Positions 30,329 through 39,853 are shown, numbered from the stretch's first letter. The stretch: DNA of 59,091 nt from an uncultured Caulobacteraceae bacterium (GCA_903923135.1 CAIXWN010000114.1:1-59091); one strand, 5' to 3'. A program made the numbers and translations. Notes: a model not told the origin generated them from the sequence alone.

Positions 30329-31582
30329 ATGGCAGACGTTGAGGGCGCGCCCGGAAAGACGCGGGGACGTCCCGCAGGCTTCGGATTCATCTTCATCAGC
30401 GCCGTCACCAGCGCGATGTCGATCGGAATCATGGTGCCGATCCTTCCGAACCTTCTGCGCCAGTTCGTCGGCGGCGACACCGCCGCGGCGGTAGAGTGGA
30501 ATGTGCTATTCGCCACCTGCGGCGGGATGATGAGCTTCTTTGCAGGTCCGGTGCTCGGCATGCTTGCCGATCGTTGGGGCCGGCGGCCAGTGCTGTTGGT
30601 GTCGCTTTGCGGTCTGGGAATGGACTTTCTGTTCATGGCCTTCGCGCCTGGGCTGGTATGGCTGTTTATCGGACGGCTGATCAGCGGGGCCACCTCGGGC
30701 GTCTTTTCGACGGCGAACGCCTATGTCGCCGACGTGACCGCGCCGGAGGACCGCGCCCGGGCCTTCGGGTGGATGGGCGCCGCCTTCAACGTGGGCTTTC
30801 TTGCCGGCCCCGCGCTTGGCGGCATGCTCGGACAGGTCAACCTGCGCCTGCCGTTCATGGCCGCGGCGGCCCTGACCCTCGCCAATGCGATCTACGGCGC
30901 GGTGATCCTGCCGGAATCCCTGCCGCCGGAGCGGCGGGCGGAACGCTTCGTGCTCGCCCGGGCAAATCCCCTCGGGTCTTTGCGGCTGCTGCGCTCCCAT
31001 CCTGCGCTCGCAGACCTGGCCCGCATCTTCATGCTCAACCAGTTGGCCCAGATGGTCTGGCCGAGCGTATTCGTTCTCTACACCGGGTACCGCTACGGCT
31101 GGACGCCGGCCGTGGTGGGTGTGACCATGATGGCCGGCGGCGTCCTTGGGGTGACGGTTCAGAGCTTCGTGGTCGGACCGGTCATCCGACGGTATGGCGA
31201 ACGCGGCGCGATGATGGGCGGCGCCGTCGCGGCGACCCTGGCTCTGGCCTGGTACGGTCTCGCGCCCACTGGCCTGGGCTACTGGATGGGGATGCCTATC
31301 AGCGCCCTGGGCGGACTGATGACCCCCGGGCTTCAGGGGCTGATGACACAGTGTGTCCGCTCGGACGAGCAGGGGCAATTGCAGGGCGCCAACCAGAGCA
31401 TGGCCGGATTGTCGTCCGTGATCGGACCCAGCCTCTTCGGGCTGTCCTTTTCGTGGGCGGTTCGTCACCCCACGCTGCACCTGCCGGGTCTGCCGCTTCT
31501 CCTGTCGGCGGTGATCATGGCCGCCTGCGTGGCCCTCGGCGCGCGCGGGGCGCGGCGTTCAACGTCGCTCCAGCCTAGGTGA
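30329..31582 (+). CDS. MFS transporter (TetA/TCR-like exporter)
   Basis: This 417-residue, 12-helix protein has the MFS loop-2 signature as [17 protein letters not shown], and the antiporter motif C-like ALGGMLG with GFLAGP in helix 5; both fit drug:proton antiporters of the TCR/Bcr group. It would export a small hydrophobic or polyketide-like compound across the inner membrane; the substrate is not predictable. It starts 11 bases after the PepSY-like gene. Its stop runs 8 bases into the convergent VOC gene. Confidence 0.86.
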   Translation: MADVEGAPGKTRGRPAGFGFIFISAVTSAMSIGIMVPILPNLLRQFVGGDTAAAVEWNVLFATCGGMMSFFAGPVLGMLADRWGRRPVLLVSLCGLGMDFLFMAFAPGLVWLFIGRLISGATSGVFSTANAYVADVTAPEDRARAFGWMGAAFNVGFLAGPALGGMLGQVNLRLPFMAAAALTLANAIYGAVILPESLPPERRAERFVLARANPLGSLRLLRSHPALADLARIFMLNQLAQMVWPSVFVLYTGYRYGWTPAVVGVTMMAGGVLGVTVQSFVVGPVIRRYGERGAMMGGAVAATLALAWYGLAPTGLGYWMGMPISALGGLMTPGLQGLMTQCVRSDEQGQLQGANQSMAGLSSVIGPSLFGLSFSWAVRHPTLHLPGLPLLLSAVIMAACVALGARGARRSTSLQPR

Positions 31583-32264
31583 GGGAGCCGACGATCGAGG
31601 CGCGTTGGGACAGCTCGATCCAGTTGCCGTCCGGGTCGCGGACCATCGAGATGCGGGCGGTTACACCCAGGGTGACCGGCGCTACGGCCTCACGCCCGCC
31701 CGCGACGAGCACCCGCGCGTGTTCCTCGTCCACCTTGAACACCTGGAAGGTGATGTAGCGCCAGCCGCGGCCGGCCATCTGGGCGTCAACCGGAGCATCC
31801 CGGGCCTCGTCAAGAAGAATGAGGCTCTGGCCGGCGCGGAACGCGACTCCTGCGGCGTTGGTGGGTTCTTCGGGCAGACCCAGCGCGTCGCGGTAGAAAG
31901 CCCGGTGGGCCTCAAGGCTCCGCACGGCCATCCGGACGCCGATCTGGCTTACCCCGGCCATGCCGGGAGGGACAAGAACCAGTCTCGCGCCGTCGGGATC
32001 TGTGAGGCGGCGCTCGAGAGTCAGGCCCGGCCGCGCCACGATGAGTTCGCGATATCCGCTGGGCGGTGTGTCGGGAAGCAGGTCGGCGTGGTGATTGATC
32101 TTCAGGACCGAGCCATTGGCGTCATGGCGATGCTGATCCTGGCCGCGACGAATCTTAAGCAGGTGGTCAAACGGGATGCCGGCCTCGACCTGCCAGAACG
32201 ACAGCACCGGTTCGAGGGCGTTGGTCGCGAGGCCCACGTCGATTCGAGGTTTGGCGAGGTCCAT
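31575..32264 (-). CDS. VOC family (glyoxalase/dioxygenase-like) protein
   Basis: I place the start at the second ATG (32264), 229 residues, because AAAGGAAAGG lies upstream and the first ATG at 32303 has no ribosome site. Two VOC modules are visible: an N-terminal half with ATNALEPVLSFWQVEAG, and a C-terminal half with RSLEAHRAFYRDALGLP, RAGQSLILLDE, WRYITFQV and ISMVRDPDGNWIELSQ. A metal-binding His/Glu set is incomplete in places. Typical activities are lyase, epoxide or extradiol chemistry; the reaction is not known here. It converges with and overlaps the MFS gene end by 8 bases. Confidence 0.8.
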   Translation of the reverse strand: MDLAKPRIDVGLATNALEPVLSFWQVEAGIPFDHLLKIRRGQDQHRHDANGSVLKINHHADLLPDTPPSGYRELIVARPGLTLERRLTDPDGARLVLVPPGMAGVSQIGVRMAVRSLEAHRAFYRDALGLPEEPTNAAGVAFRAGQSLILLDEARDAPVDAQMAGRGWRYITFQVFKVDEEHARVLVAGGREAVAPVTLGVTARISMVRDPDGNWIELSQRASIVGSLT

Positions 32265-32344
32265 GGCTGCTGACGCCTTTCCTTTGTTGTCCGACGGCGT
32301 CATGTACGCTGCAAAGTCGAACTCAGCGAGGGACGATCAGGGTC

Positions 32345-33307
32345 ATGAAAGCGGCAGTCTACTATGAGAACGGCGATCCGGGCGTGCTCAGTTATGAGGA
32401 GGTTCCGGACCCTAATTGCCACCCCAAGGGGGTCGTCATCCGGGTGGAAGCTGTCAGCATCGAGGGCGGGGACACCCTCAATCGATGGCGGGGGGCCCTG
32501 GTCACGCGCCCGCACGTCGTCGGCTACCAGGCGGCGGGCGAGATCGTTGAAGTGGGCGTTGAGGTCACCAACCTGCGGGTGGGCCAGAAGGTGGCCACGA
32601 CCGGAGCCTTTGGATCTCACGCCGAGCTGAGGGCGGTGCCCGCCCGGACGGCCTGGCCGATCCCGGAGGGGTTTGACCCGAAACTGGCCTCGGTGATTCC
32701 CGTCGCCTTCGGGACCGCCGACGACTGTCTCTTCGAGTTCGGACGTCTGAAGGCGGGGGAGACCGTACTTGTGCAGGCAGGGGCCAGTGGCGTGGGGATC
32801 GCGGCTATCCAGCTAGCCAAACGGGCCGGCGCGCGCGTCCTGGCCACGGCCTCAAGCGACGAGCGACTGGAGCGGCTGAAAACCTACGGCCTTGACGAGG
32901 GTATCAACTACAGGACCAGCGACGTGGTCGAAAGCGTCATGCGCCTGACGAACAGGAAAGGCGTCGATCTGGTCGTGGACTCGGTGGGAGGGTCGACCCT
33001 CCAGGGTTCCATCTTGTCGCTGGCCTATCGCGGTCGCGTATCCATGGTGGGCGCGGCGGGTCGGGAGCCGATGACAGTCGACGTTTCGTCGATGATGGGC
33101 GGCAACAGGTCTCTCTCCGGCGTGTTCCTCGGGGCGGAAATCACCACCGACCGGGTTCACAACAACATCCAGCGATTGATCGACGAGGCGGCGCGCGGCG
33201 AATTCGAAGTGGTGATCGACAGAACGTTCCCGCTCTCGCAGGCTGCCGAGGCTCACGCCTATATCGAAAGTCGGCAGGCTGTCGGGCGGGTGCTGCTGAT
33301 CCCCTGA
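32345..33307 (+). CDS. Quinone oxidoreductase-like (MDR family) protein
   Basis: The 320-residue protein is a zinc-free medium-chain dehydrogenase/reductase, with an N-terminal GroES-like domain (MKAAVYYENGDPGVLSYEE) and a Rossmann domain with the NADPH motif VQAGASGVGIAAIQLAKRAGA. The later DLVVDSVGGSTL and RTFPLSQAAEAHAYIES match the quinone oxidoreductase group, which reduce quinones or enones with NADPH. A role in redox stress is common but inferred. It is bordered by a strong hairpin at 33330. Confidence 0.88.
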   Translation: MKAAVYYENGDPGVLSYEEVPDPNCHPKGVVIRVEAVSIEGGDTLNRWRGALVTRPHVVGYQAAGEIVEVGVEVTNLRVGQKVATTGAFGSHAELRAVPARTAWPIPEGFDPKLASVIPVAFGTADDCLFEFGRLKAGETVLVQAGASGVGIAAIQLAKRAGARVLATASSDERLERLKTYGLDEGINYRTSDVVESVMRLTNRKGVDLVVDSVGGSTLQGSILSLAYRGRVSMVGAAGREPMTVDVSSMMGGNRSLSGVFLGAEITTDRVHNNIQRLIDEAARGEFEVVIDRTFPLSQAAEAHAYIESRQAVGRVLLIP

Positions 33308-33327
33308 TCCCGAGGAAGATTTCAGCA

Positions 33328-33362
33328 CCTGTCTCCGGCCGCGTTCTTGCAGCCGGAGACAG
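33328..33362. terminator. Hairpin between quinone oxidoreductase and KGG genes
   Basis: TGTCTCCGGC (33330-33339) and GCCGGAGACA (33352-33361) form a perfect 10-bp stem around a 12-base loop; one more flanking C-G pair extends it. It sits between two convergent stops. No proper T tract follows, so termination strength is uncertain. Confidence 0.6.
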
Positions 33363-33379
33363 CAGGTCTTTGCGCCCGA

Positions 33380-33592
33380 TCAGACCTTCAGGGGCTTGCG
33401 TCCGCCGCCGCGCGACGCGGCTCCGCCCTTGCGGCCAGCGTTGGCCGCCAGATCGCGGTTCTGGGCGAAGCTGCGCTTGTCATCCGGAACGCTGGCTCCG
33501 CCGCGACGGGCGATCTCGCGGCGGCGTTCCGGATCCATCGCCGCGAATCCGCGCCGGCTCGGACGTGGTGTGTCATCGATGGGCATGGTCAT
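33380..33592 (-). CDS. KGG-domain stress-induced protein
   Basis: The 70-residue basic protein shows the KGG (general stress / Con-10-like) repeat, RRGFAAMDPERRREIARRGG followed by RSFAQNRDLAANAGRKGG: in each half an F-A segment precedes a GG turn. The family (PF10685) is hydrophilic and is induced by stress, starvation or desiccation; how it protects is unknown. One C-terminal GG is followed by GGGRKP. It stands alone between a convergent gene and the two-component pair, with a 147-base upstream region that shows nothing else definite. Confidence 0.85.
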   Translation of the reverse strand: MTMPIDDTPRPSRRGFAAMDPERRREIARRGGASVPDDKRSFAQNRDLAANAGRKGGAASRGGGRKPLKV

Positions 33593-33739
33593 CAGCGGGC
33601 TCCCGGGCTTCTGGTCAGGACCAGCGACCTGCCGTTTGGCCGCGTGATCGGTAGGCGGGAGTTAATCTGCTCCAACGGCATTTATCAAGAAATTTCGTTA
33701 AAATTGGAATGATGTTGAGCGGCGGGCCGAACCAGCCTG

Positions 33740-35095
33740 TCAGGCGGGCACAACCTTCGCGACCGACAACGGCAAGGTCACCCGCGCGCTCAGACCGGGC
33801 CTAAGGTTCCGCAGCACCACATCGCCCCCATGACTGCGGGCGACCGCGCGCACAACCGCCAGTCCAAGGCCTATCCCGCCGGTCTCCCGGCTCCTCGAGA
33901 CCTCGAGCCGGAAAAAGGGCTCGAACACCCTTTCGATGTCCGGCTCTGGTATGCCCGGCCCCCGGTCATCGATCTCGATCACCGCCATGCCGCCGGACCT
34001 GTAGACACGGGCCCGGGCCGAAAGACCGTACTTCAACGCGTTGTCGACAAGGTTGACCACCAGTCGTTTGAGAGCCAGCGGATCGCCGTCCACAACCACC
34101 CGGTCTGACTGTTCGACGGTGGCGTCAGCCCCGGTGAGGGTCGCCTCATCGATCACGGTCTCGACCAGAGAGGCCAATTCCAGCTTGCTGCGGGCCCTGG
34201 GGCGAGCGGCGTCCTGGACGAAGCCGAGAGTGGAGGAGATCATCGCCTCCATCTGGTCAACATCGGCCTCCAGCGCCGAGCGCAGCGGTTCAGGCGCGCT
34301 TTCGAAACGGAACCTCAGCCGGGTAAGGGGGGTGCGCAGATCATGGGCTATGGCGCCCATCATGCTCGTGCGGTCTTCCACATACCGGCGCAGGCGACCT
34401 TGCATCTGGTTGAAGGCCCGCGCGGCGGCCGCGACCTCTGCCGAGCCTTCTAGTTGAAGCGGCGGGGCGCCGGGATCGCGGCCCAGGCGTTCGGCGCCCG
34501 CCGCGAGGGCGGCGATTGGCGCCGCGAGGCGGCGCGAAAAGGCCCACGCGAGCGGGGAGACCGCCAACCCGGCCAGGGCTGTCACCAGCAGCAGGCGTTT
34601 CTGCCACGGATCGAACCCGAACTCGCGCCGGGGTTCGATCACCAGCCACCGGCCGTCATCCTGCCGGATGCTGACCGTGAACCGGCCGAAGAGCAGAGGC
34701 TCGGGGCCGGCCAGCTCCGCGACCTCACGTTTGGACCGTCGCTGACCGTTGAAGGCGACGATGCGAGGGCCATGCTGATCGATGACAATCCGATCTGCGC
34801 CGATCCGGAGCGCCCGGGCGAGCGCATCGCGGAACATCAGCCGGTGACGCCCGACCGTCTCGGGCTCAGGCGGCGACTGGGCCCGGCGTGAGGTCAACAC
34901 CACGCCGCCAGGCTTGCGAACCTGTTCGGCGCTGACGCGCGTGGCCTCGGCCACGTCCCCCACCGTGTAGATTTCTGGCGGCGGCGGCGGCAGGCTGAAG
35001 ATCACGAGCACCGCGGCGGTCTGGGCGGCGAGAAGGGTTACGATGACCAGACCCAGAGTCTGGATAAACAGAGGCAGGGAAGGGGGCCGCCTCAT
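33740..35095 (-). CDS. Sensor histidine kinase of the EnvZ type
   Basis: The 451-residue protein has an N-terminal membrane helix (about 8-35), a periplasmic domain of some 130 residues starting with a poly-Pro stretch LPPPPPEIY, a second helix (about 167-187), HAMP (about 188-240), a dimerisation segment with the phosphate-accepting H251 in AIAHDLRTPLTRL, and an HATPase domain carrying NALKYG, DRGPGIPE and GIGLGLAVVR. It probably senses an envelope or periplasmic cue and phosphorylates the adjacent response regulator. The start overlaps the regulator stop by four bases (ATGA). Confidence 0.93.
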   Translation of the reverse strand: MRRPPSLPLFIQTLGLVIVTLLAAQTAAVLVIFSLPPPPPEIYTVGDVAEATRVSAEQVRKPGGVVLTSRRAQSPPEPETVGRHRLMFRDALARALRIGADRIVIDQHGPRIVAFNGQRRSKREVAELAGPEPLLFGRFTVSIRQDDGRWLVIEPRREFGFDPWQKRLLLVTALAGLAVSPLAWAFSRRLAAPIAALAAGAERLGRDPGAPPLQLEGSAEVAAAARAFNQMQGRLRRYVEDRTSMMGAIAHDLRTPLTRLRFRFESAPEPLRSALEADVDQMEAMISSTLGFVQDAARPRARSKLELASLVETVIDEATLTGADATVEQSDRVVVDGDPLALKRLVVNLVDNALKYGLSARARVYRSGGMAVIEIDDRGPGIPEPDIERVFEPFFRLEVSRSRETGGIGLGLAVVRAVARSHGGDVVLRNLRPGLSARVTLPLSVAKVVPA

Positions 35096-35844
35096 GCGAT
35101 CCGCGACACCCGGGGCGTGAAGATGTAGCCCTCGCTGCGCACGGTGCGGATCAGTTCGGCTGTTCCCCCGCTGTCCTCCAGCTTGCGCCGGAGTCGGCTG
35201 ATCTGCACGTCGATAGCGCGATCGAAGGCGTCGGATTGTGGCCCCCGGGCGTATTCCAGCAACTGGTCCCGGGTCAGCACGCGCTGCGGCCGCTCGACGA
35301 AGGCCCGAAGCAGGGAAAACTCCCCGCTGGACAGATTGACAACCACGCCCTGCGGCGAGCGCAATTCATGACGTACGAGGTCGAGGCGCCAGCCGGCGAA
35401 TTCGCAGGCCGCCCCCAGCGCCTCCTCGCCCGCCCTGGGCTCACGACGCCGCCTCATGACCGCTCGCACCCGGGCCAGAAGCTCGCGGGGATTGCAGGGC
35501 TTGGCCAGATAGTCGTCCGCGCCCAGTTCAAGCCCGACAATTCGGTCGGTTTCCTCACCCATGGCGCTGAGCATGATCACGGCCGGACCGTCGGGTCTGG
35601 TCAGCCGGCGGCAGATGCTCAGGCCGTCCTCGCCCGGCAGCATGAGGTCGAGAACAACCAGATCCGGGCGGCGGCGGACGATCGCCCGCTCCATTTCGCG
35701 ACCGTCGCCGGCCGTCTCGACCGTAAACCCATGTTGCGCCAGGAATTCCGAAATCAGGTCACGGATGCCAGGATCGTCGTCGACAACCAGAATATGTTCC
35801 CGGGGTTGGTCTTGTTCCATGGCCTCGGTCAGCGTGTTCGACAT
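35092..35844 (-). CDS. OmpR/PhoB-family response regulator
   Basis: This 250-residue protein has a receiver domain (ILVVDDDPGIRDL, phospho-acceptor D66 in VVLDLMLPGEDG, and KPCNPREL for the switch Lys), followed by a winged-helix output domain (GEFSLLRAFVERPQRVLTRDQLLEY, SEGYIF). The N-terminus could instead begin at the ATG at 35820, which would drop 8 residues. It partners the kinase encoded directly downstream. Target genes are unknown; no gene nearby looks like an obvious regulon member, except perhaps the adjacent KGG stress gene. Confidence 0.94.
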   Translation of the reverse strand: MSNTLTEAMEQDQPREHILVVDDDPGIRDLISEFLAQHGFTVETAGDGREMERAIVRRRPDLVVLDLMLPGEDGLSICRRLTRPDGPAVIMLSAMGEETDRIVGLELGADDYLAKPCNPRELLARVRAVMRRRREPRAGEEALGAACEFAGWRLDLVRHELRSPQGVVVNLSSGEFSLLRAFVERPQRVLTRDQLLEYARGPQSDAFDRAIDVQISRLRRKLEDSGGTAELIRTVRSEGYIFTPRVSRIA

Positions 35845-35941
35845 GGCTGGGGGATAGGGGCTCCCCCGGACAGTTGAATGTCATCCTTGAAACAGCGCCG
35901 CAACAGCGTCCGGGGCGGGACAGTCTGTCGCCCGCGGTCCA

Positions 35942-36631
35942 TCACGGCCCCGGGGTCAAGGCGAGCGCTTCGTCAGAGACGAACGGATTGCTTCTGCGCT
36001 CCGCGCCGAACGTCGACAGCCTCTCGTGCCCCGGAACGAAGGTGACATCGTCACCGAGGGGCCAGAGCTTACCCGTGATCGAGGCGATGAGCTCGGCGTG
36101 GCTGCCTCCCGGGAAATCGGTCCGGCCAATCGAGCCGGCGAACAGCACGTCGCCGACCTGGGCGAAACGGGCCTGGCGGTGAAAGAAGATCACATGTCCG
36201 GGCGTGTGTCCGGGGCAGTGATAGACCTCAAGCTCCGTCTCGCCCAGCGAGACCCTGTCGCCATCAGCGAGCCAGCGGTCGGGCGTAAAGCTCCTCGCAT
36301 CGCTCATCCCCCACCGGGCGCCGCTTCTGGCGATATCGTCAATCAGGGCCTGATCGGCCGGATGGGGCCCCTCAATCGGAACGCCGCAGGCGGCCTGGAG
36401 CGCGGCCGCGCCGCCCGCATGGTCAAGATGTCCGTGCGTGATCAGAACCTTCTCTAGGATCAAGCCGTGTTGGCGAACCACGTCAAGCAGGCGGGTCACG
36501 TCGCCGCCGGGATCGATGATGGCCGCCCGCAGGCTGCGCGTGCACCAGACGATGGTGCAGTTCTGGCGCAGCGGGGTGACAGGCACGACCAGCGCCTTGA
36601 TTGGCGGTTCCTGGCGCGGGGCGTTGTCCAT
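35942..36631 (-). CDS. MBL-fold metallo-hydrolase (GloB/YcbL-like)
   Basis: The ATG at 36631 gives 229 residues, a more typical length than the 266-residue open frame. The metallo-beta-lactamase ligands are visible: ITHGHLDHAGG, HCPGHTPGHV, AGSIGRTDFPGG (with the Asp) and VPGHERLSTFG. This subgroup includes glyoxalase II-like thioester hydrolases such as YcbL, so hydrolysis of S-lactoylglutathione or another thioester is possible; the specificity is inferred. Cytoplasmic. The divergent 141-base gap to 36773 serves the next gene on the plus strand. Confidence 0.86.
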   Translation of the reverse strand: MDNAPRQEPPIKALVVPVTPLRQNCTIVWCTRSLRAAIIDPGGDVTRLLDVVRQHGLILEKVLITHGHLDHAGGAAALQAACGVPIEGPHPADQALIDDIARSGARWGMSDARSFTPDRWLADGDRVSLGETELEVYHCPGHTPGHVIFFHRQARFAQVGDVLFAGSIGRTDFPGGSHAELIASITGKLWPLGDDVTFVPGHERLSTFGAERRSNPFVSDEALALTPGP

Positions 36632-36772
36632 CGTCGGTTTCTCCGTCAAGCCAAGCGTCTTTAGAGCGCCAACCGCCCCCGCGAAAGACACCCGCGCCAA
36701 ACCCCTGACTTTGGCGCCCCGCTCGGCTAGGGTGCGGCGCAACGACGAAGGCGACGAGGGAGAGAGAGCACG

Positions 36773-37540
36773 ATGGGCCGGACCGTAGACACGCTGGTGG
36801 TGACAGCGATCCTGGCGATAGGACTCGGTTCAGTCGGGACCTCGCGAGCGGCTCAGGCCATTCCGGGCTACATCGCAGCGGCCGTGGCCGATCCCAGCCG
36901 GCCAGCGGCCGATCTGGCGGCGGACGAGGCCCGTAAACCCGCCGAGACCCTGGCCTTCGTGGGCGTCAGGCCGGGTCAGGTCATTGTCGACTTCTTCCCG
37001 GGCGGGGGCTACTTCAGCCGCCTCTTCGCCGATGCCGTTGGCGCGAAAGGAAAGATCTACGCCTTCACCCCGTCCGAACTCGGGGCGATCATGAAAAAGC
37101 CCTTGCCTGCGAACGGCTCGATGCCCGATCCCGCGCGGCCCAACATCGTCGCCCTTGTGGCGCCCGTGGACCAGTTCGCGGCCCCTGAGCCGGTGGATGT
37201 GGTCTTTACCGCCCAGAACTATCACGACCTGCACGATCCCTTCATGGGGCCGGCCGACCTTTCAAAGTTCAACGCCGCCGTGTTCAAGGCCCTCAAGCGG
37301 GGAGGTGTCTATGCGATTCTCGACCACTCGGCGCCGGACGGGTCCGGGCTGGCAGCGACCAACAGCACCCATCGAATTGACGCGGCCGTGGTCCGCGGTG
37401 AGGTGACGGCCGCCGGCTTCGTGTTCGTCGGCGAAAGCGGGATCCTCCGCAATCCGGCGGACGACCGCAGCAAGCTGGTCTTCGACCCGTCGATCCGTCA
37501 TCACACCGACCAGTTCTTCTACGTTTTCCGCAAACCTTGA
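36773..37540 (+). CDS. Exported methyltransferase-like protein
   Basis: The 255-residue protein starts with a probable signal peptide (TLVVTAILAIGLGSVGTSRA, cleavage near SRA-AQA) and continues as a class I SAM-methyltransferase fold: motif I VIVDFFPGGGYFS (about 70-82), a central NIVALVAP strand, and the VVFTAQNYHDLHDP and ILDHSAPDG segments typical of COG4798. SAM is not known to be available outside the cytoplasm, so the domain may bind another ligand or be inactive. A good GAGGGAGAGAG ribosome site precedes the ATG. It is followed at 10 bases by a 3-hydroxyisobutyrate dehydrogenase gene. Confidence 0.78.
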   Translation: MGRTVDTLVVTAILAIGLGSVGTSRAAQAIPGYIAAAVADPSRPAADLAADEARKPAETLAFVGVRPGQVIVDFFPGGGYFSRLFADAVGAKGKIYAFTPSELGAIMKKPLPANGSMPDPARPNIVALVAPVDQFAAPEPVDVVFTAQNYHDLHDPFMGPADLSKFNAAVFKALKRGGVYAILDHSAPDGSGLAATNSTHRIDAAVVRGEVTAAGFVFVGESGILRNPADDRSKLVFDPSIRHHTDQFFYVFRKP

Positions 37541-37550
37541 GGTTTCTCGC

Positions 37551-38444
37551 ATGACGACGACCGCCTTCATCGGCCTGGGCAACATGGGAGCCGGGATGGC
37601 CGCGAACCTGGCCAAGGCCGGCCGCGATGTTCTGGCCTTCGATCTTTCCGAGGCCGCGCTTGACCGGGCGCGGGCCGCGGAATGCCGGGTGGCCAATTCG
37701 GCGAGCGAGGCTGCGGGGCAGGCGGATGTGGTGATCACCATGCTTCCGGCCGGCGCCCACGTTCGCAAGGTGTGGATCGAATCGATCATCCCGCATGCCC
37801 CTGCCGGCGCCCTGCTGATTGACTGTTCCACCATCGACGTTGAAAGCGCCCGGGCGGTCTGCGCCGCGGCGGAGACAGCCGGACTGGCCTCGGCTGACGC
37901 GCCGGTGTCCGGAGGCATCATGGCGGCCGAAGCCGGTACGCTGGCGTTCATGGTCGGCTGCGCGGACGACCGTTTCGAGACGGTGGAGGCCGTGCTGAAG
38001 CCAATGGCCCGGGCGGTGATTCACGCCGGAGCGGCGGGCGCCGGACAGGCCGCCAAGATCTGCAACAACATGCTGCTGGGCATCTCCATGCTCGGCGTCT
38101 GCGAGTCCTTCGCCCTGGCGGAAAAACTCGGCCTGGATCCCGTGCGCTTTTTCGACATCGCGTCGAAGTCGTCGGGACAATGCTGGTCGCTGACCAGCTA
38201 CAGCCCCTGGCCCGGTCCCGTCCCGTCGGCCCCGTCAAATCGTGGCTACGAGGGCGGTTTTTTGACTTCGCTCATGTCGAAGGACCTCAAACTCGCGCAA
38301 GAAGCGGCGGCCAAGGCAGGAGCGGCGACCCCGATGGGCGCACAGGCTCAGGCGCTCTACGCGCTGTTCGAGGCGCAGGGGTATGGCCAGAAGGATTTTT
38401 CAGCCGTATTGCAACTTATGAGGGGCAGGCTGGCGGACCTTTGA
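37551..38444 (+). CDS. mmsB: 3-hydroxyisobutyrate dehydrogenase-like oxidoreductase
   Basis: The 297-residue protein has the N-terminal NAD(P) motif AFIGLGNMGAGMAANLAKAG, the substrate-binding signature DAPVSGGIMAAEAGTLAFMVG, and the catalytic Lys in GAGQAAKICNN. This is the beta-hydroxyacid dehydrogenase family, and closest in pattern to MmsB, which oxidises 3-hydroxyisobutyrate in valine catabolism. No other valine-pathway gene is here, so related substrates remain possible. Directly after the exported methyltransferase-like gene and 44 bases before hemA, it could be in one transcript. Confidence 0.82.
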   Translation: MTTTAFIGLGNMGAGMAANLAKAGRDVLAFDLSEAALDRARAAECRVANSASEAAGQADVVITMLPAGAHVRKVWIESIIPHAPAGALLIDCSTIDVESARAVCAAAETAGLASADAPVSGGIMAAEAGTLAFMVGCADDRFETVEAVLKPMARAVIHAGAAGAGQAAKICNNMLLGISMLGVCESFALAEKLGLDPVRFFDIASKSSGQCWSLTSYSPWPGPVPSAPSNRGYEGGFLTSLMSKDLKLAQEAAAKAGAATPMGAQAQALYALFEAQGYGQKDFSAVLQLMRGRLADL

Positions 38445-38488
38445 GGGCCCCGGAATCGACCTCGATGCAGTGGAGTGGGTGAGAGGTG

Positions 38489-39715
38489 ATGGACTACAAG
38501 ACCGCCTTCAGAAACGCCGTGGAGCAGGTCCAGGGGGAGGGCCGTTATCGGGTCTTCGCCGACCTGAAGCGTCATCGCGGCAGCTTTCCCTACGCCACCT
38601 GGACGCCGCCGGAAGGGGCGCCCCGCGATGTCGTGGTCTGGTGCTCGAATGACTATCTGGGTCAGGGGCAGAATCCCGAGATTCTTGAGGCGATGCATCG
38701 CGCCATCGACGAGGCCGGGGCCGGTTCGGGGGGGACGCGGAACATCTCCGGCACCACCTGCTATCACGTCGAACTGGAGCGCGAACTGGCCGATTTGCAC
38801 GGCAAAGAGGCGGCGTTGCTGTTCACTTCCGGCTATGTGTCGAACGAGACATCGCTCGCCACGCTGCAGAAGATCCTTCCCGGACTGATCATCTTCTCCG
38901 ACGAACTCAACCACGCCTCGATGATCGCCGGTATTCGCAATGGCGGCGGCCCCCGCAAGATCTTCCGCCACAACGACCTTCAGCACCTTGAGGCGCTGCT
39001 GGCCGAAGCCCCGACCGATGCGCCCAAACTGGTGGCCTTCGAGAGCGTCTATTCGATGGACGGCGACATCTCGGACATCCGGGCCACCGCCGCGCTGGCC
39101 AAGCGCTACGGCGCCCTGACCTACCTCGACGAGGTTCATGCTGTCGGCCTCTACGGCGAGCGTGGCGGCGGTGTCTCGGAACGGGATGGCGTGGCGGACC
39201 AGATCGACATTATAGAGGGCACCCTGGGAAAAGCGTTTGGCGTCATGGGGGGCTACATTGCCGCCGACTCAGACTTGGTGGACGCCATCCGCTCCTTCGC
39301 CAGCGGCTTCATTTTCACCACCTCACTTCCGCCGGCGCTGACGGCGGGCGCTGTCGCCAGCATCCGCTGGCTTAAGACACACAATGAAGTCCGCGTCCGC
39401 CATCAGGAGCGAGCGGCGACTCTCAAGCGCCGGCTGCGCGCGGCCGGACTGCCGGTCATGCCGTCGGTGAGCCATATCGTGCCGGTGCTGGTGGGGGACC
39501 CTGTTCACTGCAAGATGGTCTCGGACATGCTGCTGTCGGATCACGGCGTCTATGTTCAGCCGATCAACTATCCGACGGTGCCGAGAGGGACGGAGCGGCT
39601 GCGCTTCACGCCGACCCCGTTCCATACCGACGCGATGATGGACGAGCTGGTCAGCGCCCTCGAGCGACTCTGGGCGCATTGCAACATCAAGCGCATGGGC
39701 GGCTACGCAGCCTGA
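38489..39715 (+). CDS. hemA: 5-aminolevulinate synthase
   Basis: This PLP enzyme condenses glycine and succinyl-CoA, the first step of heme synthesis by the C4 (Shemin) pathway used in Alphaproteobacteria. The start is taken as the ATG at 38489 (MDYKTAF), with a GTG one codon earlier as an alternative; 408 residues. Visible: [11 protein letters not shown], the PLP region [13 protein letters not shown], the Schiff-base Lys in [13 protein letters not shown], and FTTSLPPAL. Its product also supplies the heme A synthase at 50522. A strong terminator follows at 39766. Confidence 0.96.
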   Translation: MDYKTAFRNAVEQVQGEGRYRVFADLKRHRGSFPYATWTPPEGAPRDVVVWCSNDYLGQGQNPEILEAMHRAIDEAGAGSGGTRNISGTTCYHVELERELADLHGKEAALLFTSGYVSNETSLATLQKILPGLIIFSDELNHASMIAGIRNGGGPRKIFRHNDLQHLEALLAEAPTDAPKLVAFESVYSMDGDISDIRATAALAKRYGALTYLDEVHAVGLYGERGGGVSERDGVADQIDIIEGTLGKAFGVMGGYIAADSDLVDAIRSFASGFIFTTSLPPALTAGAVASIRWLKTHNEVRVRHQERAATLKRRLRAAGLPVMPSVSHIVPVLVGDPVHCKMVSDMLLSDHGVYVQPINYPTVPRGTERLRFTPTPFHTDAMMDELVSALERLWAHCNIKRMGGYAA

Positions 39716-39765
39716 AGGTCCGGGCGCGCCCCCCGGCTCGCCTTCGGCTGAATTGGAAGCGTTAC

Positions 39766-39800
39766 AAATGACCCGGGGCGATTCCGCCTTGGGTCATTTT
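39766..39800 (+). terminator. Intrinsic terminator downstream of hemA
   Basis: AAATGACCCGGGGCG (39766-39780) pairs with CGCCTTGGGTCATTT (39785-39799), with two G-U wobbles, around an ATTC tetraloop, and is followed by a T run. This 15-bp hairpin meets the normal form of a Rho-independent terminator and separates hemA from glyA. Confidence 0.85.
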
Positions 39801-39853
39801 GCCTCGGGGGCTATGAAGGCCTCCTCTTTCGCCGAGACACGGGGATTCCAGCC

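Noticed and set aside
39716-39853. Riboswitch upstream of glyA
   Set aside because: The only clear structure is the hemA terminator; no glycine, SAM or folate riboswitch core is visible.
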